This document shows positions 16,254 through 24,900 of a stretch of 64,000 bases of DNA, piece by piece (the first letter of the stretch is position 1; every line of letters begins with the position of its first letter). The notes under the pieces were generated by a model. The model was not told the DNA's origin and did no database searches. It saw only the letters and a list, made by a program, of their open reading frames with translations. The position numbers were made by a program, and so were the translations under genes. The DNA is from Halomarinibacterium sp034670265. GTDB lineage: Bacteria > Bacteroidota > Bacteroidia > Flavobacteriales > Flavobacteriaceae. The stretch spans positions 186,001-250,000 of the forward strand of contig JAXMNU010000001.1 of the NCBI GenBank assembly GCA_034670265.1, given 5' to 3'.

Positions 16254-18095
16254 TTACTTCTTTTTCTTTCCTTCCATTTTGTCTTTAATCTCCTGAAGCT
16301 TAGAGTTAGCATCACCTAAAGTTGGTTTAGCTTCCTCAGCTTGTTGTGCAGCTTTCTTAGCAGCTTGCTTTACAATCTTAGCTTCTTCTTCTTTGTGAAT
16401 TGACATATGAGATGCAACTACTTTTTTAAATTCTTTATTGAATTCAATAATTACAAATTCTGCCTCTTCACCTTTTTTCAATTCGCTTCCGTCTTCTTTT
16501 TCTAAATGACGTTTTGGAATAAAAGCACTAATATCTTCATTGAAGTTAATTACAGCCCCTTTGTCTACCATTTCGTCAATAGCAGCTGTGTGCTTAGTAC
16601 CTACAGCAAATTCATCTTCATATTTATCCCAAGGGTTGTCCATTGTTTGCTTGTGACCTAAGCTTAACTTACGTCCTTCTACATCCAATTCTAATACAAC
16701 CACTTCTAAAGTATCACCAATATTGGTAAACTCACTTGGATGTTTGATTTTCTTAGTCCAAGAAAGATCGCTTATATAAATAAGCCCATCGATTCCTTCT
16801 TCTAATTCTACAAACACACCAAAGTTTGTGAAGTTACGTACAATACCATTGTGCTTAGAGCCTACAGGATATTTTTTAGTAATATCGGTCCAAGGGTCTG
16901 GTGTTAATTGCTTAATACCTAGGGACATTTTACGCTCTTCGCGGTCTAATGTTAAGATAACAGCTTCTACTTCATCACCAACATTTACGAAATCCTGTGC
17001 GCTACGTAAGTGTGTAGACCAAGACATTTCGCTCACGTGGATAAGACCTTCAACACCTTCAGCAACTTCAATAAACGCACCATAGTCCGCAATAACAACT
17101 ACTTTTCCTTTTACCTTATCACCTACTTTCATCTCTTTTCCAAGAGCTTCCCAAGGATGCGGGTTTAATTGCTTAAGACCAAGTTGGATACGTGTTTTAT
17201 CTTCATCAAAATCAAGAATAACAACGTTTAATTTCTGGTCTAAATCTACTATTTCGTTTGGATGATTAATTCTAGACCAAGAAAGGTCTGTAATATGAAC
17301 TAATCCATCAACACCTCCAAGATCCACAAATACTCCATAAGATGTAATGTTTTTTACAACACCTTCAAGTACTTGACCTTTTTCAAGTTGTCCAATAATT
17401 TCTTTTTTCTGCTCTTCGATATCTGCTTCGATAAGCGCTTTGTGAGAAACTACAACGTTTTTAAATTCGTGATTGATTTTTACAATCTTGAATTCCATTG
17501 TTTTCCCTACATATACATCGTAGTCACGAATTGGTTTCACATCAATTTGAGAACCAGGTAAGAATGCTTCAATACCAAATACATCTACAATCATACCTCC
17601 TTTAGTTCTGCACTTCACAAAACCATTTACTACAGTACCGTCATCGTGTGCTTTATTTACACGGTCCCAAGCTTTAATAGTCCGAGCTTTACGGTGTGAA
17701 AGAATTAATTGTCCCGTTGCATCTTCGCGAACATCGATTAAAACTTCAACTTTGTCTCCTACTTTTAAGTTTGGATTGTAACGGAATTCGTTTAACGATA
17801 TAACACCTTCACTTTTTGCATTAATGTCAATAATCGCGTCACGATCTGTTAGGTAAACGACTTCACCCTCAACTACTTCATCATCTAAAGTGTCAACGAA
17901 GTTTTCGGCTACTAATTTTTCGAATTCTTCCAACTGTCCTTCATCTACTTGGTCGATACCTTCTTCGTAGTTGTGCCAGTTAAAATCTTTGAGGAATTTT
18001 TCAGGGTTTGCTTCTTTTGCAGAAACTTCCTGCTTAGGTTGAGCTACTGCCGTTTCTTCAACAACAGCTTCTTCTTTTTTTGCTTTATCAGCCAT
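16254..18095 (-). CDS. rpsA: 30S ribosomal protein S1
   Basis: This is a 613-residue multi-domain S1 protein that recruits mRNA to the 30S subunit. Six S1/OB repeats follow an acidic N-terminal extension of about 55 residues (EEAVVEETAVAQPKQE). Repeats 3-5 are the most canonical: YGVFVDLGGVDGLVHITDLSW, YGAFIEVAEGVEGLIHVSEMSW and FGVFVELEEGIDGLIYISDLSW split across the central region. The C-terminus is Lys/Ala-rich and ends MEGKKKK. The first ATG in the frame is at 18095, behind a leader of about 150 nt. Confidence 0.96.
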   Translation of the reverse strand: MADKAKKEEAVVEETAVAQPKQEVSAKEANPEKFLKDFNWHNYEEGIDQVDEGQLEEFEKLVAENFVDTLDDEVVEGEVVYLTDRDAIIDINAKSEGVISLNEFRYNPNLKVGDKVEVLIDVREDATGQLILSHRKARTIKAWDRVNKAHDDGTVVNGFVKCRTKGGMIVDVFGIEAFLPGSQIDVKPIRDYDVYVGKTMEFKIVKINHEFKNVVVSHKALIEADIEEQKKEIIGQLEKGQVLEGVVKNITSYGVFVDLGGVDGLVHITDLSWSRINHPNEIVDLDQKLNVVILDFDEDKTRIQLGLKQLNPHPWEALGKEMKVGDKVKGKVVVIADYGAFIEVAEGVEGLIHVSEMSWSTHLRSAQDFVNVGDEVEAVILTLDREERKMSLGIKQLTPDPWTDITKKYPVGSKHNGIVRNFTNFGVFVELEEGIDGLIYISDLSWTKKIKHPSEFTNIGDTLEVVVLELDVEGRKLSLGHKQTMDNPWDKYEDEFAVGTKHTAAIDEMVDKGAVINFNEDISAFIPKRHLEKEDGSELKKGEEAEFVIIEFNKEFKKVVASHMSIHKEEEAKIVKQAAKKAAQQAEEAKPTLGDANSKLQEIKDKMEGKKKK

Positions 18096-18243
18096 TTTAA
18101 GTTAAATGTGCACGCAATTAATTTTAGAAAATTAAGCTTGTGCTTTGTATTCTATGTTCTTACTGAAAGAGTTGCGACCATCCCATAGAAGGGTTTGGTT
18201 TTTTATCTATTCCTTTTCGCTTTCAGATAATGTCGCCAAAAAG
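18096..18243 (-). other. rpsA 5' leader with possible pseudoknot
   Basis: The inferred transcript leader is about 150 nt. Two complementary pairs occur in crossing order on the minus strand: GCGAC (18232-18236) with GTCGC (18174-18178), and CTGAAAG (18220-18226) with CTTTCAG (18163-18169). A small CCC/GGG hairpin sits between them. E. coli rpsA is autoregulated through its leader, so a regulatory structure is plausible here, but this is inference. Confidence 0.35.
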
Positions 18244-18248
18244 GGTCG

Positions 18249-18278
18249 CAAAAGTAATGCTTTAGTTTTGATTTTCAA
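18249..18278 (-). promoter_or_regulatory. rpsA promoter (-33 TTG, -7 TACTTTTG)
   Basis: On the minus strand TTG (18276-18278) is followed after exactly 19 nt by TACTTTTG (18249-18256), matching the Bacteroidota TTG-N19-TAnnTTTG promoter in both boxes and spacing. Transcription would begin near 18243. Confidence 0.75.
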
Positions 18279-18306
18279 AGTGTTTTGAAAAAGTTGTATT
18301 ATATAA

Positions 18307-19905
18307 TTATTCCTTTATAAACTTCTTAGAAATAACAGAATCACTTGAAGCAATCTTAACTATGTATATCCCTTGATCAAATGAAGAAACATTTATTTGA
18401 TTTTTGTTAGCAGACTTCAATAATAACTTACCACTAACATCATAGATTGAAATACTCGCTTCTTTTTCCAAGCCAAGTATGGAAATAAACAGATTTGAAG
18501 GATTTGGAACTATCGAAATAGCATTGTTAATATTAAGGTTAGAAATTCCTAATTCAACATCATATTCCGAATAATAGAAATTAACTTCATTATAATGAAA
18601 AATGCCACTGTCTATATATTGTATTAAATTTTGGTGATCGTCATAATCTAATAAAGTGTAATAGTCTACATACCAATTTGTACCGTACCAATATTCGTAT
18701 TTATATTCTAGTAAATTATCAAACTCATTATAAACTCTAGTTTCTTTTATATTATTTTCCCATTCATTATTCCAGGTTTCCTGTAGTTTTTCTATCCAAA
18801 GATTTGATGAATTATAGGTAAATAATATTCTATTTAAATTTTCCCAAGAATTTGACTCCCATTCTTGTGTAATTTCTTCTAAAATATAACTATTTGTATT
18901 GTAAGTGGTAAAAAGTCTTGATTCGTTATCCCAATTGTTTGTTGTTTCGTTCCATAAATATATATGAGTTTCAATAGGACTACCATTAGCATTGTTTGTA
19001 TAGTCGTACTTCTTTTTAGTGTTCCAATTTTGAGTATTGTTATTCCAGTCTCTATAAATTATTTCTTCAATTAGATAGTTGCTCGTGTCATAAGCGGAGT
19101 TTGTAATGGTAATTCTATTCCATTCGTATTGGTTTTCACTAGTATACTTCTGGTACTCTGCATACATTGTCACATTTTCATAGGCATCGTACTCATATAC
19201 TTTTTTTCTGAGAGTTTCCCATTCATTTAAAGTGTAATCCCAAGAATTATAAAGGTATTGTAAAAGATTCCCATTTGTGTTATATTGGTATGTTTCACTT
19301 CTGTTCCAAAACCAGTCATTACTGTCTGAATCCCACGAATATCTATTGCTTGATAGAAGAAGGTTTATATTATAAGTATTTTCAAGTCTTGACGTATTTT
19401 CCCAAGAAGAGGTATTTTCGTTCCATTGTTGACTTAATACTTCAATTTGATTGTTGTAGGTATCATATTGATAACTATATTTATTAGTATTTACCCATTC
19501 GTTAGTGATAAAGTCGAAAGATTCTCTTAAATACTCTGTCACATTATTTGGGTGATTTCCATTATAGCTATAGGTATATCTATTATAGTAAGCATCAACC
19601 TCACATCCCGGTTCTGGTGTATTTTTAGTTTCTTTAGTTGCAACATTTCCATTAATATTATAGGTATAATAATTTTTTGTGGGCTGATTTTCACAAGGTT
19701 TAAAAAAATCATCAAAATAAAAATCGATAATAGAATCCGCTAAAAACACTAATGTATTTGACTCTCTATTTTGTTTTTGAAGCTTTGATTGTTTTTTTAA
19801 TATTGAATCCACTGAAATTTTAAAAGTATCAAAATTCAGTTTGTTTTGAGAAATACCATTACTACAAAAAAGTATAATAAAAATATATGTTGCTAAACTC
19901 TTCAT
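18307..19905 (-). CDS. T9SS-exported repeat protein with type A sorting domain
   Basis: The 532-residue secreted protein has a signal peptide (MKSLATYIFIILFCSNGISQ). From about residue 85 to 445 there are roughly eleven tandem units of about 30 residues, each of the form Y-x-Y-N/D...GN/NLLxY...W-N...NxW-x-N, rich in Trp, Tyr and Asn; they resemble YD/RHS-like beta-hairpin repeats. The C-terminal domain has SIVPNPSNLFISI, SIYDVSGKLL and GIYIVKI, a type A T9SS sorting signal for export and surface attachment. Likely an adhesin or surface fibre; ligand unknown. It is an isolated gene. Confidence 0.85.
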   Translation of the reverse strand: MKSLATYIFIILFCSNGISQNKLNFDTFKISVDSILKKQSKLQKQNRESNTLVFLADSIIDFYFDDFFKPCENQPTKNYYTYNINGNVATKETKNTPEPGCEVDAYYNRYTYSYNGNHPNNVTEYLRESFDFITNEWVNTNKYSYQYDTYNNQIEVLSQQWNENTSSWENTSRLENTYNINLLLSSNRYSWDSDSNDWFWNRSETYQYNTNGNLLQYLYNSWDYTLNEWETLRKKVYEYDAYENVTMYAEYQKYTSENQYEWNRITITNSAYDTSNYLIEEIIYRDWNNNTQNWNTKKKYDYTNNANGSPIETHIYLWNETTNNWDNESRLFTTYNTNSYILEEITQEWESNSWENLNRILFTYNSSNLWIEKLQETWNNEWENNIKETRVYNEFDNLLEYKYEYWYGTNWYVDYYTLLDYDDHQNLIQYIDSGIFHYNEVNFYYSEYDVELGISNLNINNAISIVPNPSNLFISILGLEKEASISIYDVSGKLLLKSANKNQINVSSFDQGIYIVKIASSDSVISKKFIKE

Positions 19906-20060
19906 TTTATAGACTATATCTAATTTAAAGTTAATAAAATACTTTTAATAAATACTATTACGATAATATATTAATTGAGTAATTCGAATGCTTAAGCTCT
20001 TATTAATCTATATTAAAATAGTTAAAATATGTTAAATTACTACTTTGTTATGCATAGTAC

Positions 20061-20090
20061 TGTAACAAAATATTAATTGCGTCGTCTATC
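20061..20090 (+). promoter_or_regulatory. ECF-type promoter for the twin small ORFs
   Basis: TGTAAC (20061-20066), 16 nt, then CGTC (20083-20086) followed by TATCTAG. This is the classical AAC/CGTC architecture of ECF sigma promoters. The same TGTAAC-N16 layout precedes the ECF sigma gene at 24901. Transcription would start about 45 nt before the first small ORF. The rest of the gap from 19906 to 20060 is AT-rich with no feature I can support. Confidence 0.55.
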
Positions 20091-20137
20091 TAGTAACAAT
20101 CATTAATCAAAAAACGAACAATTTAAAAACAACAATC

Positions 20138-20224
20138 ATGAGAACATTAAACAGCAACACCTTAACAGAAAAGCCAAAAACCTCTATTGGATTTGTATGG
20201 AATACAAAAAGAAGATTTAGATAA
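20138..20224 (+). CDS. small basic protein, 28 aa
   Basis: ATG-to-TAA ORF encoding MRTLNSNTLTEKPK...GFVWNTKRRFR, ending in a strongly basic tail. It has no signal peptide or membrane helix. Support for it being real is contextual: an A-rich leader of the flavobacterial type (AAAAACAACAATC before ATG), an upstream ECF-like promoter, a second small ORF 26 bp downstream, and a plus-strand terminator after that. Function unknown. The opposite strand carries no known gene here. Confidence 0.5.
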   Translation: MRTLNSNTLTEKPKTSIGFVWNTKRRFR

Positions 20225-20250
20225 GGTAAACCCTTTAAAAATTTAAAACT

Positions 20251-20385
20251 ATGAACCCACTTTTAAGAAACCATAGCGTATTGAAGAGAGAACACAAACG
20301 AAGGGATATGCACTTTCTTAAAAGAATTTGCCTCCCTAACGTAACAACAGGAACCACTAAATACAGTGAATTTTTCACTATTTAA
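20251..20385 (+). CDS. small basic protein, 44 aa
   Basis: Second ORF of the small unit, starting MNPLLRNHSVLKREHKRR and ending KYSEFFTI. The N-terminal half is very basic (Arg/Lys/His), and there is one Cys in RICLPN. An A-rich leader (AAATTTAAAACT) precedes the ATG. It ends 19 bp before a strong terminator on the same strand. No homologue is recognised and no function is proposed. Confidence 0.45.
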   Translation: MNPLLRNHSVLKREHKRRDMHFLKRICLPNVTTGTTKYSEFFTI

Positions 20386-20404
20386 ACTGGAAATTGTAAA
20401 CATA

Positions 20405-20430
20405 AGCCGCTCTATAGAGTGGCTTTTTTT
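20405..20430 (+). terminator. terminator after the small ORFs
   Basis: AGCCGCTC-TATA-GAGTGGCT forms an 8 bp stem with one G-T pair, followed by seven T on the plus strand. The T-run is on the plus-strand side only, so it serves the small ORFs rather than cmk, whose stop codon overlaps the T-run from the other side. Confidence 0.8.
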
Positions 20431-21121
20431 ATACCCTACCTGCAATTCTATCTTTAGCGAGTTGGAGTAAAATGTGAAATTGATCTTCTTGGTTTGTTTC
20501 GCTATTATCAATCACAATAGCACCATCGGCAATTTTTAAAGGAGAATCTTTTCGTGTAGAATCTATTTCATCCCGCTCTGTTACGTTTTCTAAAACTTCT
20601 TCGAAGGATATAACATCGCCTCGCTCTTTTAATTCTTCGTAGCGTCTTTGTGCGCGTACCTCCGGAGAAGCTGTCATAAATATTTTGAGTTCGGCATTTG
20701 GAAAAACGACAGAGCCAATATCTCTCCCATCCATCACAATGCCTCCCTTCTTACCCATTTCTTGCTGTTGTTCGACCAATTTCTTTCGAACTGCTGAAAC
20801 TGTGGCAATGGGACTTACATATTCTGAAACTTGCAATGTGCGAATCTGTTTTTCTACATTTTCACCATTTAAATACATTTCAGCTTTATCTTTAGAATTC
20901 TTTTTAAAGGCTAGTTGAATTTCATTTAAAGAATCAATAAGTTTTTCTTTATCAAAGTGGGATTCTGAAATAAAACCCTTCCGAAGTGCAAATAATGTCA
21001 CAGCCCGGTACATAGCGCCTGAGTCCACAAAAATATAATCAAGATAATCTGCCAATTGCTTTGCGACCGTACTTTTACCGGTGGAAGAATGCCCGTCAAT
21101 TGCAATAGTAATTTTTCGCAT
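20429..21121 (-). CDS. cmk: (d)CMP kinase
   Basis: Cytidylate kinase phosphorylates CMP and dCMP with ATP. The 230-residue protein starts MRKITIAIDGHSSTGKSTVAKQLA (P-loop GHSSTGKS at about 9-16). It has VDSGAMYRAVTLFAL (CMP site), MDGRDIGSVVFPNAELKIFMTAS and the lid RRYEELKERG. The start overlaps the porQ stop by one base, so the two are coupled. A cmk-porQ pairing is familiar from other flavobacteria. Confidence 0.95.
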   Translation of the reverse strand: MRKITIAIDGHSSTGKSTVAKQLADYLDYIFVDSGAMYRAVTLFALRKGFISESHFDKEKLIDSLNEIQLAFKKNSKDKAEMYLNGENVEKQIRTLQVSEYVSPIATVSAVRKKLVEQQQEMGKKGGIVMDGRDIGSVVFPNAELKIFMTASPEVRAQRRYEELKERGDVISFEEVLENVTERDEIDSTRKDSPLKIADGAIVIDNSETNQEDQFHILLQLAKDRIAGRV

Positions 21122-22140
21122 TATTGAAGGTTTATATTAAGTCCGAAAAAGCTCGTTGCCGCTGCCGAATTATATTTTGAATACGCATAACTCAATCTTA
21201 ACTTATTCAACTTAATTGAAAATCCTGCGCTTAATCCAGCAAAGGAGCGCTGTTCAACAATTCTAAGTTCTTCTGCTCGGCGTAAATTATATCCCAATCG
21301 TAAGTTAAAACCACTTTCTGGAAAAAGCTCGATTCCTACTATCATATGCCGAAAAGCATTATCGACAAAGGTGATTTTTTCGAAAGTAGTGTTGCCCTCC
21401 AAGTCAATTTCATCACGATTAGGGTTCGCAAATGCAATGTTCCAAACCTGCATATTTTCTAATGTAAAATGCCAACGAATAGGTATATTTTGTAGTGTTT
21501 GTGAGATTCCTAAAACAACTTCAAAAGGTAATTTTTCAATAGTATTTTCGTAAGGCTGAATTTGTGTTCCTAAGTTTCTAGCGACAGCAGTTATATGTAA
21601 ATCCCAGTCTTCATAAACATACATCACCGCCACATCTACCGCTACACCAAAAGAACTGTATTGCTCTAGTTTAGAAGAAATAAATTTAACATTACCACCA
21701 ATATGAAAATTAGTAAACGCAATATTCCTAGCGTGACCAAAAGAAAGTGCTACTTCACCTCCACCAAAGCTATTGGTGGCGTTTCCCTGTTCGTCGTAAC
21801 CATCAAATTTTCCATAATTAATATACGTAATTCCAGTATGCAACACCTGTGTTCTACGGTCCCAAAGGTATGCATAGGAAGCCGTCCCATAGTTTACATC
21901 GCCTATATAATTATTGTAATTAAGGGAAAGTTGATTATCCATTTCTGGATTAATACTTGCTGGATTATAAATGGCTTGAGTGGGATCGTAATCGTAATTG
22001 GTAACTACTTTTCCACCAAGGGCTACTTGCCTGGGTGAAATTCCTAAATTCAGGAATTGATAGGTTGCTCTACCCCCTACTTGAGCAAAAGAAGCTGTAG
22101 CAAAAAAAAGGCAACTTAATAAAGTGAGTTTTTGAACCAT
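21121..22140 (-). CDS. porQ: type IX secretion system protein PorQ
   Basis: PorQ is an outer-membrane protein of the T9SS attachment/translocation machinery, related to PorV. The 339-residue protein has a signal peptide (ending TASFAQ), then GGRATYQFLNLGISPRQVALGGK and YNPASINPEMDNQLSLNYNNY, which are characteristic of the PorV/PorQ OmpP1-like beta-barrel, and it ends with an aromatic beta-strand (TSFFGLNINLQ). Its presence matches the three T9SS cargo proteins and porX in this window. Confidence 0.92.
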   Translation of the reverse strand: MVQKLTLLSCLFFATASFAQVGGRATYQFLNLGISPRQVALGGKVVTNYDYDPTQAIYNPASINPEMDNQLSLNYNNYIGDVNYGTASYAYLWDRRTQVLHTGITYINYGKFDGYDEQGNATNSFGGGEVALSFGHARNIAFTNFHIGGNVKFISSKLEQYSSFGVAVDVAVMYVYEDWDLHITAVARNLGTQIQPYENTIEKLPFEVVLGISQTLQNIPIRWHFTLENMQVWNIAFANPNRDEIDLEGNTTFEKITFVDNAFRHMIVGIELFPESGFNLRLGYNLRRAEELRIVEQRSFAGLSAGFSIKLNKLRLSYAYSKYNSAAATSFFGLNINLQ

Positions 22141-22235
22141 TAACCTAGCAAACGTTCCTTGGAGTTTAAACGACTACAATGATAATTTATTTTCGGCGAG
22201 TAAAAAAGGATTATCCCTGCATCGTTTTATTGAAA

Positions 22236-24686
22236 CTAAAGCTTTTTTGGGTTTTTTACTTTTTGTTTGGTTAATGCCGCATCTAGCACTTCGCTCATTT
22301 CTTTTACATAGTGAAAAGTCAATCCTTTAAGATATTCAGGTTTTATTTCTTCAATATCTCTTCGATTATCTTCACACAATACAATTTCTTTAATCTTGGC
22401 ACGCTTAGCAGCTAGTATCTTTTCTTTAATTCCGCCTACAGGCAATACTTTCCCACGAAGCGTAATCTCTCCTGTCATAGCAATGCTTTTCTTTACTTTT
22501 CGCTGTGTAAATAACGAAACTAAAGAAGTTAGCATCGTAATCCCTGCACTTGGTCCATCTTTAGGAGTAGCACCTTCTGGCACGTGAATGTGAATATTGT
22601 ATTTTCCGAAAACATCTGGATTGATGTCAAGTTTTTCGGCATTAGATTTAATGTACTCCAGCGCAATGGTAGCAGACTCCTTCATTACAGTACCTAAATT
22701 TCCTGTCATATTTAAAGTCCCTTTACCTTTTGAAATTGCCGATTCTATAAACAGGATATCTCCACCTACTCTCGTCCAAGCTAATCCCGTAACAACTCCA
22801 GCAACGTCATTATTTTCGTATTTATCTCGCTCCATTTTGGGAGCACCTAATACGTCAATTATCATTTTATTAGAAACATTTACTTGATATTCCTCCTCCA
22901 TAGCAATTTTCATTGCTGCGTGGCGAACCATCTTGGCAATTTGCTTTTCTAATGTACGCACTCCACTTTCACGAGTATAGCCTTCTACTATCTTTTCTAA
23001 TTGAGGTTTCCCAATTTTTAAATGTGTGGATGAAAGTCCGTGTTCTTTTAATTGCTTCGGAAGTAAATGTCTCTTTGCAATTTCAACTTTCTCCTCAATG
23101 GTATATCCCGAAACATTGATAATTTCCATTCGGTCTCTTAATGCGGGCTGAATGGTACTCAAACTATTTGAAGTTGCGATAAACATTACTTTAGAAAGGT
23201 CATAACCTAACTCCAAAAAATTATCATAAAAGGCATTGTTTTGCTCTGGATCAAGCACTTCTAGCATTGCTGAAGAAGGATCTCCTTGACTCCCAACCGA
23301 AAGTTTATCAATTTCATCCAATACAAATACAGGGTTACTCGTCCCAGCTTTTTTAATGCTTTGCACAATTCGTCCTGGCATTGCACCAATGTATGTTTTT
23401 CGATGACCTCGAATTTCTGCTTCGTCACGTAAACCGCCTAAAGACATTCTTACATAATTTCGTCCCAAGGCTTCAGCAATGGATTTTCCCAAAGATGTTT
23501 TACCCACTCCTGGAGGTCCATACAAGCAAAGAATAGGCGATTTCATATCATTTCGAAGCTTTAAAACAGCCAAATATTCTATGATTCGTTGTTTTACATC
23601 ATCAAGCCCGTAATGATCTCTATCAAGGATTTTTCGAGCTCTTTTTAAATCGAATTTATCTTTACTGTACTCGTTCCAAGGTAGCTCAAGTACTAAGTCT
23701 AAATAATTTCTTTGAATACTAAACTCAGCCACCTGCGGATTCATACGCTGAAGCTTTGCAAGTTCTTTATTAAAGTGCTTTTTTACATCTTCACCCCAAT
23801 TTTTGGCTTTTCCTCTAGATCGCATTTCTTCAATCTCTGCTTCATTTGAACTTCCACCCAATTCTTCTTGAATGGTCTTCATTTGCTGGTGAAGAAAATA
23901 CTCACGTTGTTGTTTAGAAATATCACTTTCCACTTTGGACTGAATATCCATTCGCAGCGAAAGCTTTTGCAATTCAATATTTAAATATTTCAGCGTTTCC
24001 ATTGCACGTTGTTGCAAATCGTTTATCTCTAAAAGCTGTTGCTTTTCTTTTACTGAAATATTCAGATTGGAGCACACAAAATTGATTAAGAAAGGTACAC
24101 TTTCAATATTTTTTATAGCAAAAGCGGCATCTGATGGGATATTTGGGCTATCCTTAATAATATCAATGGCTAATTCCTTTATCGAATCGATCACAGCACC
24201 AAAATGCTTGTCATCCTTTGCAGGTCGAGCTTCGGCTACTTCTTTAATAGTAGCAGTTAAATAAGGATCTGTAGTAACTAATTGAGAAACTTCGAACCGT
24301 TTTTTCCCTTGAATAATTACGGTGGTATTTCCGTCGGGCATTTTTAAAACGCGTAAAATTCTAGCTACGGTTCCAACGGTGTTAATATCATCTACACCAG
24401 GGTTTTCTTTAGTTTCATCTTTTTGCGAAACAACCCCAATAACCTTGCTTCCTTTATTGGTTTCGTTAATGAGTTTTATAGATTTATCTCTTCCGGCTGT
24501 AATAGGAATTACCACTCCAGGGAATAGAACTGTGTTTTTTAAAGGTAAAATTGGAAGTGTTTCTGGCAATTCTTCTTTTGCCATGGCATCCTCATCTTCG
24601 GGCGTCATTAAAGGAATTAACTCGGCATCTTCATTTAAATCTTGAAATGACAAACTGTCTATGGGTATCAATTTTGTTTTCGTCAT
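22236..24686 (-). CDS. lon: Lon ATP-dependent protease
   Basis: Lon degrades misfolded and regulatory proteins. From the ATG at 24686 (MTKTKLIPID) it is 816 residues. Order: N-terminal substrate domain opening LPILPLKNTVLFPGVVIPI, helical region, AAA+ module with GPPGVGKTSLGKSIA and VFVLDEIDKLS, then the Ser-Lys protease with DGPSAGITMLTSL and GGIKEKILAAKRA. An ORF extension to 24728 (MQILFLRQN) adds 14 residues not typical of Lon and is rejected. Confidence 0.96.
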   Translation of the reverse strand: MTKTKLIPIDSLSFQDLNEDAELIPLMTPEDEDAMAKEELPETLPILPLKNTVLFPGVVIPITAGRDKSIKLINETNKGSKVIGVVSQKDETKENPGVDDINTVGTVARILRVLKMPDGNTTVIIQGKKRFEVSQLVTTDPYLTATIKEVAEARPAKDDKHFGAVIDSIKELAIDIIKDSPNIPSDAAFAIKNIESVPFLINFVCSNLNISVKEKQQLLEINDLQQRAMETLKYLNIELQKLSLRMDIQSKVESDISKQQREYFLHQQMKTIQEELGGSSNEAEIEEMRSRGKAKNWGEDVKKHFNKELAKLQRMNPQVAEFSIQRNYLDLVLELPWNEYSKDKFDLKRARKILDRDHYGLDDVKQRIIEYLAVLKLRNDMKSPILCLYGPPGVGKTSLGKSIAEALGRNYVRMSLGGLRDEAEIRGHRKTYIGAMPGRIVQSIKKAGTSNPVFVLDEIDKLSVGSQGDPSSAMLEVLDPEQNNAFYDNFLELGYDLSKVMFIATSNSLSTIQPALRDRMEIINVSGYTIEEKVEIAKRHLLPKQLKEHGLSSTHLKIGKPQLEKIVEGYTRESGVRTLEKQIAKMVRHAAMKIAMEEEYQVNVSNKMIIDVLGAPKMERDKYENNDVAGVVTGLAWTRVGGDILFIESAISKGKGTLNMTGNLGTVMKESATIALEYIKSNAEKLDINPDVFGKYNIHIHVPEGATPKDGPSAGITMLTSLVSLFTQRKVKKSIAMTGEITLRGKVLPVGGIKEKILAAKRAKIKEIVLCEDNRRDIEEIKPEYLKGLTFHYVKEMSEVLDAALTKQKVKNPKKL

Positions 24687-24852
24687 AATAATTTTTAAGA
24701 CATTCTGTCGCAAAAATAAAATTTGCAACGGTCTTCTTTAGTAAATTAGTGTCGTAAATAGGCTGTAATTGGTTGTAAAATCAACTTTTAAGCTATTTTT
24801 TTCATTCTTATAATTCAATAGTTATGCCATCTCATATTTTTTTTGTTGTAAG

Positions 24853-24880
24853 TGTAACATTTTTAACCCCTGTATATCTC
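24853..24880 (+). promoter_or_regulatory. putative autoregulated ECF promoter
   Basis: TGTAAC (24853-24858), 16 nt, then TATCTC (24875-24880). The -35-like box and spacing equal those at 20061. The predicted start lies about 16 nt before the TTG start of the sigma factor. The remainder of the 24687-24900 gap holds the AT-rich lon promoter region, with TATTTTTG on the minus strand as a weak -7 candidate. Confidence 0.5.
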
Positions 24881-24900
24881 TATACTAAACAATTGTTTTT

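Noticed and set aside
17949..18188. Plus-strand ORF opposite the rpsA start and leader
   Set aside because: Phe/Cys-rich shadow of the Lys/Glu-rich rpsA N-terminus; no start context.
20263..20511. Minus-strand ORF of 82 codons over the small-ORF unit
   Set aside because: It overlaps the cmk 3' end and the terminator; promoter, terminator and leader signals all support the plus strand instead.
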